Shown in pieces: positions 22,222-33,415 of a stretch of 64,000 bases of DNA. A program made the translations under genes and the position numbers. The notes beneath the pieces are model-generated. The model saw only the letters and a list, made by a program, of their open reading frames with translations. It ran no database searches and had not been told where the DNA came from. The DNA comes from Butyriboletus loyo (taxonomy: Eukaryota; Basidiomycota; Agaricomycetes; Boletales; Boletaceae), in NCBI GenBank assembly GCA_038093515.1, contig JBBPSI010000003.1, forward strand, positions 496,001-560,000, written 5' to 3'. Position 1 is the stretch's first letter. The number at the start of each line of letters is the position of its first letter.

Positions 22222-22938
22222 ATGGCAGATCCTGACTCGTCATCCGGGACCCCGCCACCTCATGAAATCATCGTCGTCCCCCCACCAGGCCACGAAGGAA
22301 GACAGCTACTGCTTGATCAGTGCATCAACGTGAGGATCGACGTTTTCGTACACGAGCAGCAATTCCCATTGGACGTGGAGGTCGACGAGTACGTTATTCT
22401 CTTTCGAATCGCACCTCCCTATTTGCATTCTTCATCATCGATTCCGACAATTAATATGTCCTTCACGAGCACAGGCAAGATCCGACAGCAACCCATTTCT
22501 TGCTCCGGCTGGTACCTTCCCTTACACCAATCGGGACAATCCGAGCCCACAGAGCGGAGGGGGCGAATGACTACAAGCTCAGCCGCCTGGCTGTTCTCAA
22601 GCCGTACCGGAAATATCGTTTCGGGCGCGATCTCGTGCTCGTGTTACATCGATGGGTCAAAGACAATGCGAAGCAGAATGGAACGATGCAAGTTGCCCGA
22701 GTCGTCTGCCATTCGCAGTTGCCTGTTAAAGGGTTCTACTCCAAGTATGTCAGGTCTGCTCTATCGTCATGTTCATATCCGCTGGACGGTCTTTCCTTTC
22801 AAGGCATGGTTATCAACCTGAGGTGATATTCCCACTTCTTCATGATTATCGATGATATTCATTCTCCACGAATAGGGGGATGAATTTGATGAAGATGGTG
22901 CTCCTCATCAAAAGATGGTGGCTTATCTGTCACCGTAG
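22222..22938 (+). CDS. GNAT-family N-acetyltransferase
   Basis: ATG 22222 gives MADPDSSSGTPPPHEIIVVP, then CINVRIDVFVHEQQFPLDVE. After an intron come DPTATHFLLRLVPSLTPIGT, IRAHRAEGANDYKLSRLAVL and KPYRKYRFGRDLVLVLHRWV, the last two being the GNAT acetyl-CoA-binding region. After a second intron the protein continues KHGYQPE, and after a third it ends GDEFDEDGAPHQKMVAYLSP. This matches small fungal acetyltransferases of the YjcF/ElaA-like group with the ending GxxFxEDGxPH. Substrate unknown. Stop is TAG 22936-22938. Stopping at the third intron instead would give a shorter end, but the conserved tail argues against it. Confidence 0.85.
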
Positions 22939-23164
22939 CAGTATTATCACAGTACTGTACCAAATTCACGGACATTCTCGCTAAACAAGTCATGAGGTAT
23001 ATGAACAAGTAAACTAGGGGTGTTCTAACAATACAATTGTCAACCAAAGGAGACCGTCGTGATGAAGTCCAGTGTCGTGAACATATGAACCAATGGGCAT
23101 AAGATGATTAGCAACAGACGAAGAACAAAGCATGATGCCCTCTGCGAATCAAGAGAAAGTAAAA

Positions 23165-25255
23165 TTATAGATGGGTATATCTGTTCGCACCATCATCGGG
23201 CCCCACACCATCACTTTCGCTTTCCGAACTAAACGACTCTGATTTGATGGCACGAAGGGGGCGGAATGAGCTCTCAGATGGGGATCCAGGAAGAATGCTG
23301 AAATTGATGCTAGTCCCGTTACCAAAGCCGGTCGTTCCTTCCTCATAGAATCTTCGCGCAGCCTCGTACTCGAGTTTCTCCTGCTCCGCTTGAGCTAGGA
23401 ACGGCTACGAGGAAGATTTGAGAACTTCAAATCGCAACAGTAATGACCGACCAACCTTGCGCTCGTCATCAGTCATCGATCTCCATTTCGCAGCAGCTAA
23501 AACGCTTTGCTTGGTGGTCTCTTGTTCATCCCCAAAAATGTCCTTCACTAGCTGGGGGTCCGAACGAATGCGCTGCAAGAACATGAAGTACGCGCTGAGT
23601 GGCTTCCTGGGGGCATTGGGGTCCTTGAGGTTACCCTTCCGAGAACGACCCGCCTTCCGTTGTGCGGTCCGGAAGACGTTCTCTCGCTTGATATCTTCGG
23701 GCGTCAATGTCCGCATGTACGCAGCATTCTCGCGCTCGCGTGCCTGTTTGAGGACGAGAGATCGTTGCTTGTATGGCTAATCATGGAAGCTCAGATCGGC
23801 AGCAATTCTCAGGAAGCACCGGCGCAGCACATACCTCTTTTTCTTCCGCGGTCAGGTTCGCGTACTCCTGACCGGCTTCCTTGGCAGCCTGTGCAACATT
23901 GAGTTTTCTTGTACTGGTTGCCTGGTGGCGCTGGATCCAGTCTGTGAAGTAAAGCTGCCAAGCGGATGGTGCTAATTTGGGCGGCTTCAAGACAGATTTG
24001 AGAGGAGCTACGTCGGAGATAATGAAGGGAAGTAATCAACATGACGACAGTCACAGAAGGGACGGATATGATCAGATATACACGTACATGATTCAGATGA
24101 TTTCGAGTCTTTGGGAGGCTCGTCGGGTAGCAACTTCTTTCTTCGTCGCACGGTGGCGTCATGATCATCACTGACGGAAACTGACTCTGCACGACGGCTG
24201 TACGCCCGTGTCAGCGTAGCAACGTTAGGAGATGGGGCGCTCGACGATTGGAACATCAGGCCCAGGGGATTGACATCTCTTCTCGGCTGGAATCGTTGGC
24301 CCCTTGCTGTGTAAGGGTTCTCTGATAGGGGCGGGTGGGGTCCCGAGGAGCGGCCTGAGGTGGAGGGTGTGTAATGCGATGAATCCCACAGTTGCGATGC
24401 CCACGCGGGTGGTCTCAGTGAAGTCTCGGCAGGAGAGATTGAGGCTACACCGAGACCGGGAGAGCTGAGGTAACCATCAGAAACCTCCGTGGGCGATAGC
24501 GATCTAGGGAGGGGATGCAGGGCCGCAAACTCGGATGGGGAGAAGGAGGCATTCTGGGGGAGAACATTGTTGGTGTAGGAAATGAAGGCGGGAGGCGATT
24601 GTGGGTCTGATTGGGTGCCACGTATCGGGATGGGGGAAGAAGAGGACGGATCCAAGGGAGGGATGTGGGAGTCGTTGAGCCACTGCGAAAGATGGGAGTC
24701 ATCGAGATCGAACATGGGCTGTACATCGTCGAAGCTGCCAAAGGAGTGGGAGTCATAGAAGGCGCTGCCGGGTGACGCGTCTGGGACATCAAAGTCGGAG
24801 GCGCGACGAGGGGAGGTGGGATTGTCAGAAAGGACGGGGGAGATGGGCTGATTGTAGGCGAGGTCGCGAGAGGGATCCCAGGATGGAGAGAGGAGAGAGT
24901 GATCGTCAAGGTCGAGCGGGCCAAAGATCATTTGGTCTGTGTCTGCGGGGGAGATGAGGTCGTATGGGGAAGTGTCGACAAAGTTCATGAGGGGAGCCGC
25001 GTCCTTCATGGTGGTCGGTCGGTGTGGGCGGAGAGGGTAGGGGGAGAGAGGCATTGTGCGAAGGATGGGCGGAAGAGCCAGGGAGGGCGGAAGATTGGCT
25101 TTAATAGTCGTCGGAGCCGGGGGATGATGAGAGAGCGAATCGGGAGGGGTGTCAGCGGGAATTGAGAAAGTGAATGAGCGAAATCGGGAGAGGACGAGAG
25201 GGGCCCGGCTCGATATCCCTCGAATCCTGTACCCGGCTGCCAAACTGGTCACCAT
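23165..25255 (-). CDS. Protein with two HMG boxes and a long disordered N-terminus
   Basis: The first 380 residues are low in complexity (Ser, Pro, Asp) with patches such as DDSHLSQWLNDSHIPPLDPS. Then RRRKKLLPDEPP, a likely nuclear signal, precedes an intron. The first HMG box reads PPKLAPSAWQLYFTDWIQRH...NVAQAAKEAGQEYANLTAEE. A linker helix (RSLVLKQARERENAAYMRTL) follows, then a second box: DPNAPRKPLSAYFMFLQRIR...VLAAAKWRSMTDDERK, continued as a helix EQEKLEYEAARRFYEEG. HMG boxes bend DNA, so a nuclear or mitochondrial DNA role is expected. ATG 25255 begins MVTSLAAGYRIRGISSRAPL, which looks like a mitochondrial presequence. Later ATGs (MPLSPYPL, MKDAAPL) would remove it. Which start is used is unresolved. 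Confidence 0.8.
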
Positions 25256-25951
25256 GTGCTAGCCTGACTCGTCTCGATTCAGCAGCCTGATTCTTGGAGG
25301 GCCTGCGCGTCTACAATTGGTCGAATATCGAAAATCTACCGGGTTGGCATAGCCATATCAGGTCCTCGCAAAGAAACGCCAATAATACCAGCCCAAGACT
25401 TACACGCTTCGACAGCCCCGTCCACATGCCCCACGCAATCGAACCGATCCAAACCGTACCTGGCTCAACCCAAGTCTTCGTGAGATGGCGCTTTGGGGCG
25501 TCTGACTGTCGCGCGTGCGTGCCCTCCAAGCAAATTTAACGTTAACGTCGCTGCCCTTGGCGGTGCCAGTGGCAGACTGGGGGCGAATATTCGCGCGACC
25601 GGCCCTCAAGTGCCTGTACAACGAGCAACTCTGACCCAACGCAACGGTTTTATTGTACTACATCGCCACCCGCCACCGGCACAATTAGCCCACGTTAGGC
25701 CACAGGTCGGCGAAACCTCCGCAGACTCTGCATGGGAGCAAGGCTGTGTCCCTCTTTGTTCCATACGTTTGTTTGTTTTTTTCCTTCAATCCGACTGTAT
25801 TTGGTAGCCAGCAACGCGCCCCATCAAACACGAGTCTACCAATCATAGAACCACGATGGACTCCACCGACCGATACCGTGTACCATTGTATACGCTCTTC
25901 CCCGGCTGAAAACGGGAAGCCACATCAGTTTCTCTGCTCGATACGCATCGT
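25256..25951. other. Intergenic, upstream of the HMG gene
   Basis: About 700 bases between the HMG-box gene start and the 3' end of NDUFA13. Several chance frames exist, none with a recognisable family or good start. It should hold the HMG promoter and the NDUFA13 3' untranslated region. Confidence 0.45.
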
Positions 25952-26462
25952 TTAGGGGGAAATAACACCCACCTCCCAGTCCTTCACATCCTTCATGATT
26001 GCCCTTTCACGCTCCAGCGCCGCTGCCTGTCTGCGGTACGCGTCCCGATCTCCCTCGGCAAGAAGCAGCGGAACAAGGTGAATGCGTGACCAAACTTTCT
26101 CCCTCTGCAGTTCCCTATAGGGGAAAAGCGAATCGTTAGGACCCAAATCTAAGAAAATGCGCTTTTTCTGGCACGGCCCGAAACAGGTCAAAGTCGCTGA
26201 TAAGAGGTCGGCCGGATCCTCCGCCGAAGGAGACACGTTTCGCGATGAGCGCACCATGAGAAGACACGTTTTACAGCCTGCGGACCCCGTAGCGCTGTTT
26301 GTAAGGATAAACATACCTTCTCTCTAAATTTCCCTTTCCGACACGATAGAACCCGTACGCACACACGGCCGTCACAGCACCCAAGATAACCAGACCACTG
26401 GGACCGCGAAAGGGAAGGTTGCGCTTGTACTTTACGGCCTCAAAACCCCCAGGAGGGGGCAT
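25952..26462 (-). CDS. NADH dehydrogenase (complex I) subunit NDUFA13/GRIM-19
   Basis: ATG 26462 gives MPPPGGFEAVKYKRNLPFRG, then the single membrane helix PSGLVILGAVTAVCAYGFYR and VGKGNLERR. An intron (about 26113-26317) joins to ELQREKVWSRIHLVPLLLAE and a charged helix ending in WEVGVISP, about 102 residues in all. The MPPPGGF...Y(K/A)RNLP..GPSG start and the REK.WSRI.L.PLL.AE block are hallmarks of this accessory subunit, which spans the inner mitochondrial membrane in complex I. Its length is close to that of fungal homologues. It is divergent from the INO80-F gene, 745 bases away. Confidence 0.92.
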
Positions 26463-27207
26463 ATCTCTGTGGAGGCGGCGCACTGGTCAACGCGGTGTGA
26501 TGGATGCAAGTCGTCAACGTACTGTCGGTATTGTATCGACACTGAGGCACCGATGATAGGCTCAGCGTTCCATTCGTTGTAAAATAAGGACAATGCTCAC
26601 TCGTTGTGGTGGAAAAGTCGACAGCTGGTCCGTGTTGTGTGATGGGAACCCGAATGGCGCACGCTAAGCCTACTTCAAGGCCAGCCCTAAAGCTCACGGA
26701 ACTCTGCAACAAATCGTATGTAAATTCAGTCACAGTTCGTTCTCAACGCCACTCTGACGCATCCTAGGACCTACATGGCACCCCGGGCTGTACGGGAGGG
26801 ACAGTTCCTGTGGATATTCTTACAAATGGTACTTGAATGCCGTACACGTGGCACCAAGTGACGAGGCGAGCTCGAGTTGGGTCAATGCCCCGGATGTCCA
26901 AATTTACCTAGCTGGACTGGTATGCAAACCGGCCTAAACCATGTGCGACGTCTCCGAACTTGATGACGAAGCGAACGGAAGCTACGATAGCGTAACTTAA
27001 CGCCCAGGTCTTGTAACTTTGCATACGAGCTAGACATGTGAGACACGGCTTAGCACGCGCGTTGACTACGACGAGCCGCGAGCTACGAGACACGTTAGAA
27101 ATTAGCGGTTGCCCTGACCCGAGACTCAACGCCAGGCGGGGGTTCCAATGAGTAATAAATAGCCAAATGCCAACTCATCCCTTGACGCCGCCCAAAGCAC
27201 TGCCATC
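26463..27207. other. Divergent intergenic region, NDUFA13 and INO80-F gene
   Basis: About 745 bases between divergent starts. No gene, tRNA or repeat is recognised. It should contain both promoters. Confidence 0.45.
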
Positions 27208-29071
27208 ATGTCCCACAACCAGTCCCCAGGTCCTTCCGCTCTTGCCAGCTCCCAGATGTTTGTCCAGCCTGCCTCGGTCACCCCTTCCACAAGGCAAAAA
27301 AACAAGGCATACACCACAGGCATTGCTGCCGGCGTCGAAGATGAAAAATACCAGGCAAAATACAAGGAGCTGAAACGAAAAGTAAAAGAAATCGAGGTGG
27401 TGCGTTGTATTTCTCCCCCGTGTCCGCTCTTTCTTCATTATCTCCTTTCGCAGGACAATGACAAGCTCCAGTTCAAGGTGCTTATGGCCAAAAAATCCAT
27501 TCAGCGAATGAAATTGGAAAGAGCGTGAGCATATCTTTACCTCTCATCTGCTCGTCATCTTATGTGACATCAGTGTACTGTATGAGCGGCTGTCCGCCGT
27601 ACCCCCTTCGCCAGACCTTCACGCCCATGCACCCCTCCCTCCCATCCATGCTGGACCTGGCGTCCCACCTCAACATGCACAGCAAGTACCAGCTCCGGGC
27701 CAACACCGCGATCCCCGAAATATGGACATCAACGACTCCAACACACCGGATTATGTCCATCCATCTGGTAATATCCGCGTGATTTCTGGGCCGGACGGGC
27801 GCCCTGTCCAAGTATCAGATGGTCCCATTGGACCAGGGGTGGCACCATCTCACGCAGTGTCTGCCGCCCAGATGTCACGGCGCGGTTCGACCTCGGGCCA
27901 CGATTCCCGCCAGCTTCCACCCCTTTCGCAACTGACGCCTGTGCAACACCTCGAACATCCGCGGAGCCACGCGCAATCCCAGCCTCATACGTCCCATCTT
28001 CACTCGCACAGCAACGGAGCTGATTCCCGCTCACGTCCACACTCCTCGTCGCATTCCCGGGGACAGGGTCCGCCCCAGGGGTATCACCAAGGAGGAATTC
28101 CTCACCCGCAGCAATATACTCCCGAATCCGCCCCTTCTGGACAGGGAGTACAGAGCCCCCCTCTCGGCCATGAGAGAGAACGTTCCAGAAGGTACGATAC
28201 TCATGAACGAAGCAGTCATAGCGGCGATCCCTATCCGCACGGGCGACACCAGATGGCGCACGCGTCACCCCACTCAACCATCATGTCACCCACCAGTGCT
28301 CGCGGATCAACCGCACGTGTTCATAATCACCAACGTGTTGGACCTGCTACAAACATCAATCACCCAGACTTCGAACACGAGTGTGACCTCGAGAGGGAGC
28401 GTAACTGGTCGCGTCAACGCGAACATGATTACGATCGCGAAGCTCCACGTGACTACACTAATTCCGCACCTGCCCGGAACTCGCCTCCTCCGCATCTGAG
28501 GTCAAGGTCGGAGAGGGACTATCAGGAACATCCTTCCTATCGACTGCGGGAGGAACAGATGTATCTTCGCGAACCCGTTGGTCCTGGCGTGTATGGTCGA
28601 TCGTCTCGGTCTGATACGCCTGGGTCTGGTTCCGGCTCTGTTGAGGCGCAACCACGGTCCGACGCACAATCGCAATACTATGATCGAGAGCGCCAGAGAC
28701 CCTATGCACCCCGGGGAATAAATCAAGCACAAGCACCGAATGAGGATATCGATTTCGTTCGTGAGGACGGTCGTTTACATAATCGTGATCGTGGCCGCGG
28801 TGGATCATACATACCACCCGAACAGCACCGTCCTCCTTTGGAACCATCGAGAAAGCGCTCTCGTAACGACATGGATATAGACGGGGAGGATGACGTTGTT
28901 TCCCCCGTCGGAGACAGCTCAGGAGGCGGGGGAGATAGTTCCTTGAGGTATGGAGGAAGCCATCGGGCAGACGATAGAGGCTCGAAGAGACTCCATCAGG
29001 AAGGTATACCGTCGGCTTCTCAAGGCTACGGAGGACTCGATGAACCAGAGGAAGGACACTCCGGTGATTAG
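27208..29071 (+). CDS. INO80 complex subunit F-domain protein with long disordered tail
   Basis: ATG 27208 leads through MFVQPASVTPSTRQKNKAYT to a coiled coil, KYQAKYKELKRKVKEIE|DND, then KLQFKVLMAKKSIQRMKLER|A and VLYERLS. This 50-residue block matches the conserved INO80F/TFPT-type coiled coil, in which KK.IQR(M/L)(K/R)LER is the core. Two introns were joined by phase: donor GTGGTG at about 27397 and GTGAGC at about 27525. The remaining 450 residues are rich in Ser, His, Arg, Gln and Pro (for example ERERSRRYDTHERSSHSGD) with a basic KKRSRND-like patch (RKRSRND). The protein is probably nuclear and associated with chromatin remodelling. Subunit membership is inferred from the coiled coil alone. 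Confidence 0.72.
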
Positions 29072-29547
29072 GGGTCGGTAAATATACTCTGCGCGGACTC
29101 CCATATAGAATTTCTTGTGCCAAGGTGCTCCCAGTCGCTATTTCATTGTCAATACTGGTCTTTGTGTTTATGCCGGTCGTTGTTTCGGGTAACGTCGTAA
29201 CTTATGGTTGTCTGCGGATTCACGACTCGATCCATATTCATGCCAGCGGATCAACATAAAAGTGTAGATCTCACCACGCGTGCTTGGCATGAATCGACAT
29301 CCAAAATTAGCCAAGCTTGCCGAACGAACAAACTATACAACTTGGGCGACCTCGGGGAATATGACAGGGACGATCCACAAATTAAGCAACCTGAAAGGAC
29401 TCGACGAATACTCCTGTTTCCGAACAAAGAATTATGATCCAGAGTCCCACACCCCATCCCCGTCGAGACCCGATGGCCCTGCCAATGATGCCATCGTGGA
29501 ACGCTCCGCGGATACTGGTGGTTCGAAATTCTTGCTCATCACCGGGC
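29072..29547. other. Intergenic, 3' of the INO80-F gene
   Basis: About 475 bases with no recognised gene. It probably holds the 3' untranslated region of the INO80-F gene. Confidence 0.4.
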
Positions 29548-30024
29548 TTACAAATTCACTCCTCTCTTCCTGCTGTGCCCAATACCCGCCTGACATGTAG
29601 GTGCATAGTTCCGCGGCACACGAGACAGACGGCGTCCGTCCGCAGGCAGATCTGTCACGTATACCAGAGGGGGGTGGTCTAAGATGACGTCCATGACGGT
29701 GGTATCGCGGCCGAGCTGCCTTAACTCGGAGAATATTGTCTGACGCGCCTCCGCGAGCAGCCGCAGCGCTGTGGTCGGGCGTTCGCGTTCGCTCGGCTGG
29801 CAGGTCGGTCGCGCTGTGGAGTCAGGACGCAAACTGGTTTGTGATTTTCTGCCACCTGTAACTTTGGAATGCTGAATAAAACTCCAAAGATACGATGTCA
29901 GATCCTGAACACTAACCGCGTGCTGGAAATTAGGGTGATGCACACTATATCTCCGATGAGTGGAAACTACAGACAATAGCGATGCCTCACCTTGGCTGAC
30001 AGGTGGCCTGATTGTTGTTGCCAT
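29548..30024 (-). CDS. Possible small hypothetical gene
   Basis: ATG 30024 opens a frame of 158 residues. A canonical intron (GTGAGG...GTTACAG, 29856-29990, 135 bases) can be removed without changing frame, giving 113 residues: MATTIRPPVSQGGRKSQTSL, then TTALRLLAEARQTIFSELRQ, LGRDTTVMDVILDHPPLVYV and TDLPADGRRLSRVPRNY. The 3' exon has high GC at third positions, as in real genes here, while the intron is AT-richer. I recognise no family or domain. It lies alone in a 1.4-kb gap upstream of nothing obvious. It may be a real small protein or a gene fragment. Confidence 0.35.
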   Translation of the reverse strand: MATTIRPPVSQGEASLLSVVSTHRRYSVHHPNFQHAVSVQDLTSYLWSFIQHSKVTGGRKSQTSLRPDSTARPTCQPSERERPTTALRLLAEARQTIFSELRQLGRDTTVMDVILDHPPLVYVTDLPADGRRLSRVPRNYAPTCQAGIGHSRKRGVNL

Positions 30025-30528
30025 TCCGAGTGGCAGACACCCCGGAAGAGAACGCCTGGTCAGTCAACATTGTACGATGGAGCCGGGTGCTTTCGCCCCA
30101 ATTGACCGAAAGCCACTGACAGTCTTCCATTATGATTCTGACTGGCTCAATCAAAAATATCTTCCGGTTCCGATTGGGTCTGTTAACTGTGTGTTGACCA
30201 TGCTATGTGATTTTCAAACTATACGTGTGAATTGCGCTACCACCTACCTCCCAATTTCAGGTGCAATGTTGCAATAAATGGTGTAGTCATAGCGTTTGAG
30301 GCCAGTCCCAAGATGCAGATTTTGAACACGGATCCATGAATCGAACGGAACTAGGAGGCCTTCCAGAAGAATTTGACGCGAACTACAGTAGAGGAAATCG
30401 AAATTCCTCCAAGCTCTTGACTTATTCCCATCAATACCCGAGACAGATCATGATTCTAGTGTGTTTAAGAAGAAATGATAGTTACACGACCTGGTGGGAT
30501 AGTTCAACTACGCCAATCACCGAGCTCC
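30025..30528. other. Intergenic, 3' of NDUFS8
   Basis: About 500 AT-richer bases with only chance frames. No feature is recognised. Confidence 0.4.
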
Positions 30529-31519
30529 TCACCGGTACACATGGTCCGCTGCCACAAACATTTAACCGGTTATATCCGCGGAGTCGGGTGAGTGACTCAC
30601 AATGAAGATTAGCTGCGATCTCTGCTTCGGCCCTGTCACCGTTCGCTAGCAATTTTTCTTTGTTATACAAAAGTTCCTCGCGGGTCTCCGTCGAAAACTC
30701 CTGGTTTTGCGCTTGAGGCATTGTGTTAGCTGGGCATAAAGCATGATACAAAAGGACCTACTCTCGACGATGGCGTCAACTGGACAAGCCTCCTGACAGA
30801 AGCCACAATAAATGCACTTTGTCATATCAATATCTAATTGTAACAATGATAAATTCGCGGTCGGTGCAAATCTGAAGCGATCTTACCGTATTTAGTTGTT
30901 CGCCGCGACCCATCTTGACGCGCCTCGCTTTCAATCGTGATCGCTTGAGCAGGGCAAATCGCTTCACAGAGCTTACAAGCTAGTGTGGAACGTGAGGCAA
31001 GCATGTTGGGTATTTGAAGTGACATACCGATGCAGCGCTCCTCGCCGCTCGGGTATCTCCGTAAGGCATGTTCACCACGGAAGCGGGGGGACAGCGGACC
31101 CTTTTCGTACGGGTACATGATGGTATAAGGAGGCCTGAAGAAGTTCTCCATGACAATCCACATTCCTACGGAGGCTTAGTGACCACTTATATGCCTCTCG
31201 ATGCCACCGACCTACCTCGGAGGATTTCGGTGAAGAAGAAAAGGTGGACTGCCTTGTCAATAGCACTTGGACCGTCCTTGTACGAATCTGAGTGCTTGTC
31301 CGGCTCATCCTGAGCGGTCAATGTACCTGTATCGGCAGGTGACCGAATTTTGACTGGACCCTCCAGACTGCCATGTCTATCGAGAGGCTCGGCATGAGAG
31401 TAACGGGTGGAGGAGATGTTCCGAGAAGTAATTGATGCAGAACGGAGCGCAGTAGAGCGCTGCAGAGCCAGCAGACGGTGCGAAAGCCCGACGCCAAGAC
31501 GTGGGCCAGCAAAAGACAT
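30529..31519 (-). CDS. NADH dehydrogenase (complex I) iron-sulfur subunit NDUFS8 (TYKY)
   Basis: ATG 31519 begins [20 protein letters not shown], an Arg/Ser-rich presequence ([16 protein letters not shown]). The mature part includes [34 protein letters not shown] and [20 protein letters not shown]. Two ferredoxin-type [4Fe-4S] sites follow: [16 protein letters not shown] and [16 protein letters not shown]. All eight cysteines are present. The end is [20 protein letters not shown], then AANLH and, after a last intron, SDHVYR. NDUFS8 carries clusters N6a and N6b in the matrix arm of complex I and passes electrons toward quinone. Several introns were joined by phase. The start is 123 bases from prefoldin 2, head to head. 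Confidence 0.94.
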
Positions 31520-31642
31520 TGTGGTCACCGTACACGAAGACGACGAACCAAAGTAACCAGATGGGTTGTGACAGGATGTCACGCTGTCGTGACGCGCATT
31601 TCTCAGCCAATTATCTTTCGCCCATCTCGTCAGCTCGTCATC
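31520..31642. promoter_or_regulatory. Shared promoter of NDUFS8 and prefoldin 2, with inverted repeat and CCAAT
   Basis: The divergent ATGs are 123 bases apart. The gap holds a perfect 6-base inverted repeat, GTCACG (31578-31583) and CGTGAC (31588-31593), separated by CTGT, and a CCAAT pentamer at 31607-31611. Palindromic TGACG/CGTCA-like halves are typical bZIP sites and CCAAT is bound by the Hap/NF-Y complex, which controls respiratory genes in fungi. Binding here is inference. Confidence 0.45.
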
Positions 31643-32176
31643 ATGTCCACCTCAAAGGCAAAGGCAAAAGCACAACCTCTCTCAGATCAGGGTACGATGG
31701 GTGCTGAATTTTTGTTTTCATTGCCTTATCATGACATACTAGACAGAGATCCAACAAACATATTCTCACTTTCAAAATGACCTGCAAACTCTGGCTGGCA
31801 AGATCGGCGAGGTCGAGCAAGAAGCTGAAGAGCATACGTAGGTATTTTTGTTATTGTGATAAAATTATGATTCAACTTTGAATTAGATTGGTCCTTTCAA
31901 CGTTAGATGAAGCTCTGGAGAAAGAGCCCGATCGCAAATGTTTTCGTTTGATCGGCGGTGTGCTGGTTGAACGCACTGTCAAGGATGTCGTTCCAGCACT
32001 GCAAACGAACCGCGATGGAGTGAGCCAGCGATATTCCGCTTGCTTCATCCAATCTAACACACACTGCCCAGATAAAAAAGGTGATCACCACACTTACGGA
32101 GCAGATCAAGTCGAAGGAGCAAGAGTTTGAGAATTTCAAACGAGAACACAACATACGTGTCGTCCATAAAGCATGA
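31643..32176 (+). CDS. Prefoldin subunit 2
   Basis: Exons join by phase to about 125 residues. The first, MSTSKAKAKAQPLSDQ, is followed by EIQQTYSHFQNDLQTLAGKI and GEVEQEAEEHT, then LVLSTLDEALEKEPDRKCFR, LIGGVLVERTVKDVVPALQT, and a last exon IKKVITTLTEQIKSKEQEFE ending in VVHKA. The layout, two long coiled-coil helices around a short beta hairpin with the CFR(L/M)(I/V)GGVLVER(T/S)V block, is diagnostic of the beta-class subunit Gim4/PFDN2. Prefoldin hands unfolded actin and tubulin to the cytosolic chaperonin TRiC. It has three introns, and the exons are too short to show as a long frame. Confidence 0.93.
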
Positions 32177-32793
32177 GCTCTCCTCCAGTTACTTTGATTG
32201 ATGAATGATTCGATCAGATGCTATTCATGCGGTAGAGTCTCACCTGTCTGCGAACTCGCCCATTTACCACGTCCATCGACATAGGACGCTCTTTGCACCA
32301 TCCTTTCTGTCGTTGTGTTCACCCGTCGGTGTGCTAAGGCCATGTATAGATTTAACCCCACGAGTGTTGGCGCCACCGGGCCGGTGGTTGCACAGGGCGA
32401 CGAGCCCGAGATCAACGAAGGGAAATGAAAGTCCAAGTGTTGTGTGTGTAGGGATTATATTGGGAGTGTCCTCCTCGTGGCCTACCGTTTGTCAGGGATA
32501 GTTGCAGAGTTGTGTTAGGTAGAGTGCGAGTTGTGCCTGTGATGTCAAGTCCCGTTTTGGTAGGTTGTGTACATCAATGTCTATCAGCGTTTATTTTCAT
32601 CACAACTTGGATACCGTTGGATGCCCCGCCTAGTTACTTATTTTTCGCTGTGCCTTGCGACGTCCTCCTCGGGCCAAATGCATCGGACACTTTGTCAGTT
32701 CCATGAGGTCAAGTCTCACAGTCTACTCGAGGATACGTATTGTTCCTCCCTTCCTTGTACCAAGTCTGTCCTTTCTCATTCTCTGACGATCGC
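32177..32793. other. Intergenic between prefoldin 2 and the CAP gene
   Basis: About 617 bases with no recognised gene. The last 150 bases are pyrimidine-rich before the CAP start (for example CCTTCCTTG at about 32748), as in many fungal promoters. Confidence 0.4.
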
Positions 32794-33415
32794 ATGCGCG
32801 CATTCTACTTGGTCACTGCACTCTTGTCCATAAGCTGTGGGATCGTTCTCGTAGACGCTAATAGCCAACCCTGGGCCGACGCCGAGGAGAGCGCCTTCCT
32901 AGAGTCGCACAACCTCGTTCGCTCAGGATTCAATGCCCAGCCCCTCAACTGGTCAACGACCTTGACTGGTAAAGCCCAAGCATGGGCGAGTGCTTGCCGT
33001 TTTGAGCATTCAAACGGGCAGCTTGGGCCATACGGCGAAAATATCGCCGCAGGAACTGGAAATTTCACTGCCAGGAACGCGATGAATATGTTCATGGATG
33101 GCTTGCGTGAGCTCTCCGTCAATCACCGTCTATGCTTAGCTTCTCACATATTCATCAGAGACTTTCGATCCCACTAACTCCGCATTCTCCGATTTTACGC
33201 AGATAATATGGCAGTCTACTACGGAGTTTGGGTGTGCCTCAGCTCAGTGTAACGGAATATTTGACGCAGCTTTTGGAGAGGCAACTATGTACGTCTGCTT
33301 GTACGAACCTGTTGGCAATGTGGTCGGTGCTTTGCTGTCAGTCGCTGGAATCCGTCAGGCGTACCTTGAACTCACAACTACCTTCAGAGACAACATCGGA
33401 ATTCTGATTCTTTGA
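32794..33415 (+). CDS. Secreted CAP/PR-1-like (SCP/TAPS) protein
   Basis: ATG 32794 gives a signal peptide (MRAFYLVTALLSISCGIVLV, cleavage probably near DANS). The CAP domain follows: FLESHNLVRSGFNAQPLNWS, LTGKAQAWASACRFEHS and YGENIAAGTGN. An intron is followed by FDPTNSAFSDFTQIIWQSTT, EFGCASAQC and YVCLYEPVGNV. A second intron leads to RDNIGILIL and TGA 33413-33415. The histidine of the first helix and the GEN motif are kept, but the usual GH(Y/F)TQ(V/I)(V/I)W reads SDFTQIIW and so lacks one of the cavity histidines. Family members act outside the cell, some in sterol or lipid binding. The join of the last short exon is uncertain. Confidence 0.82.
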
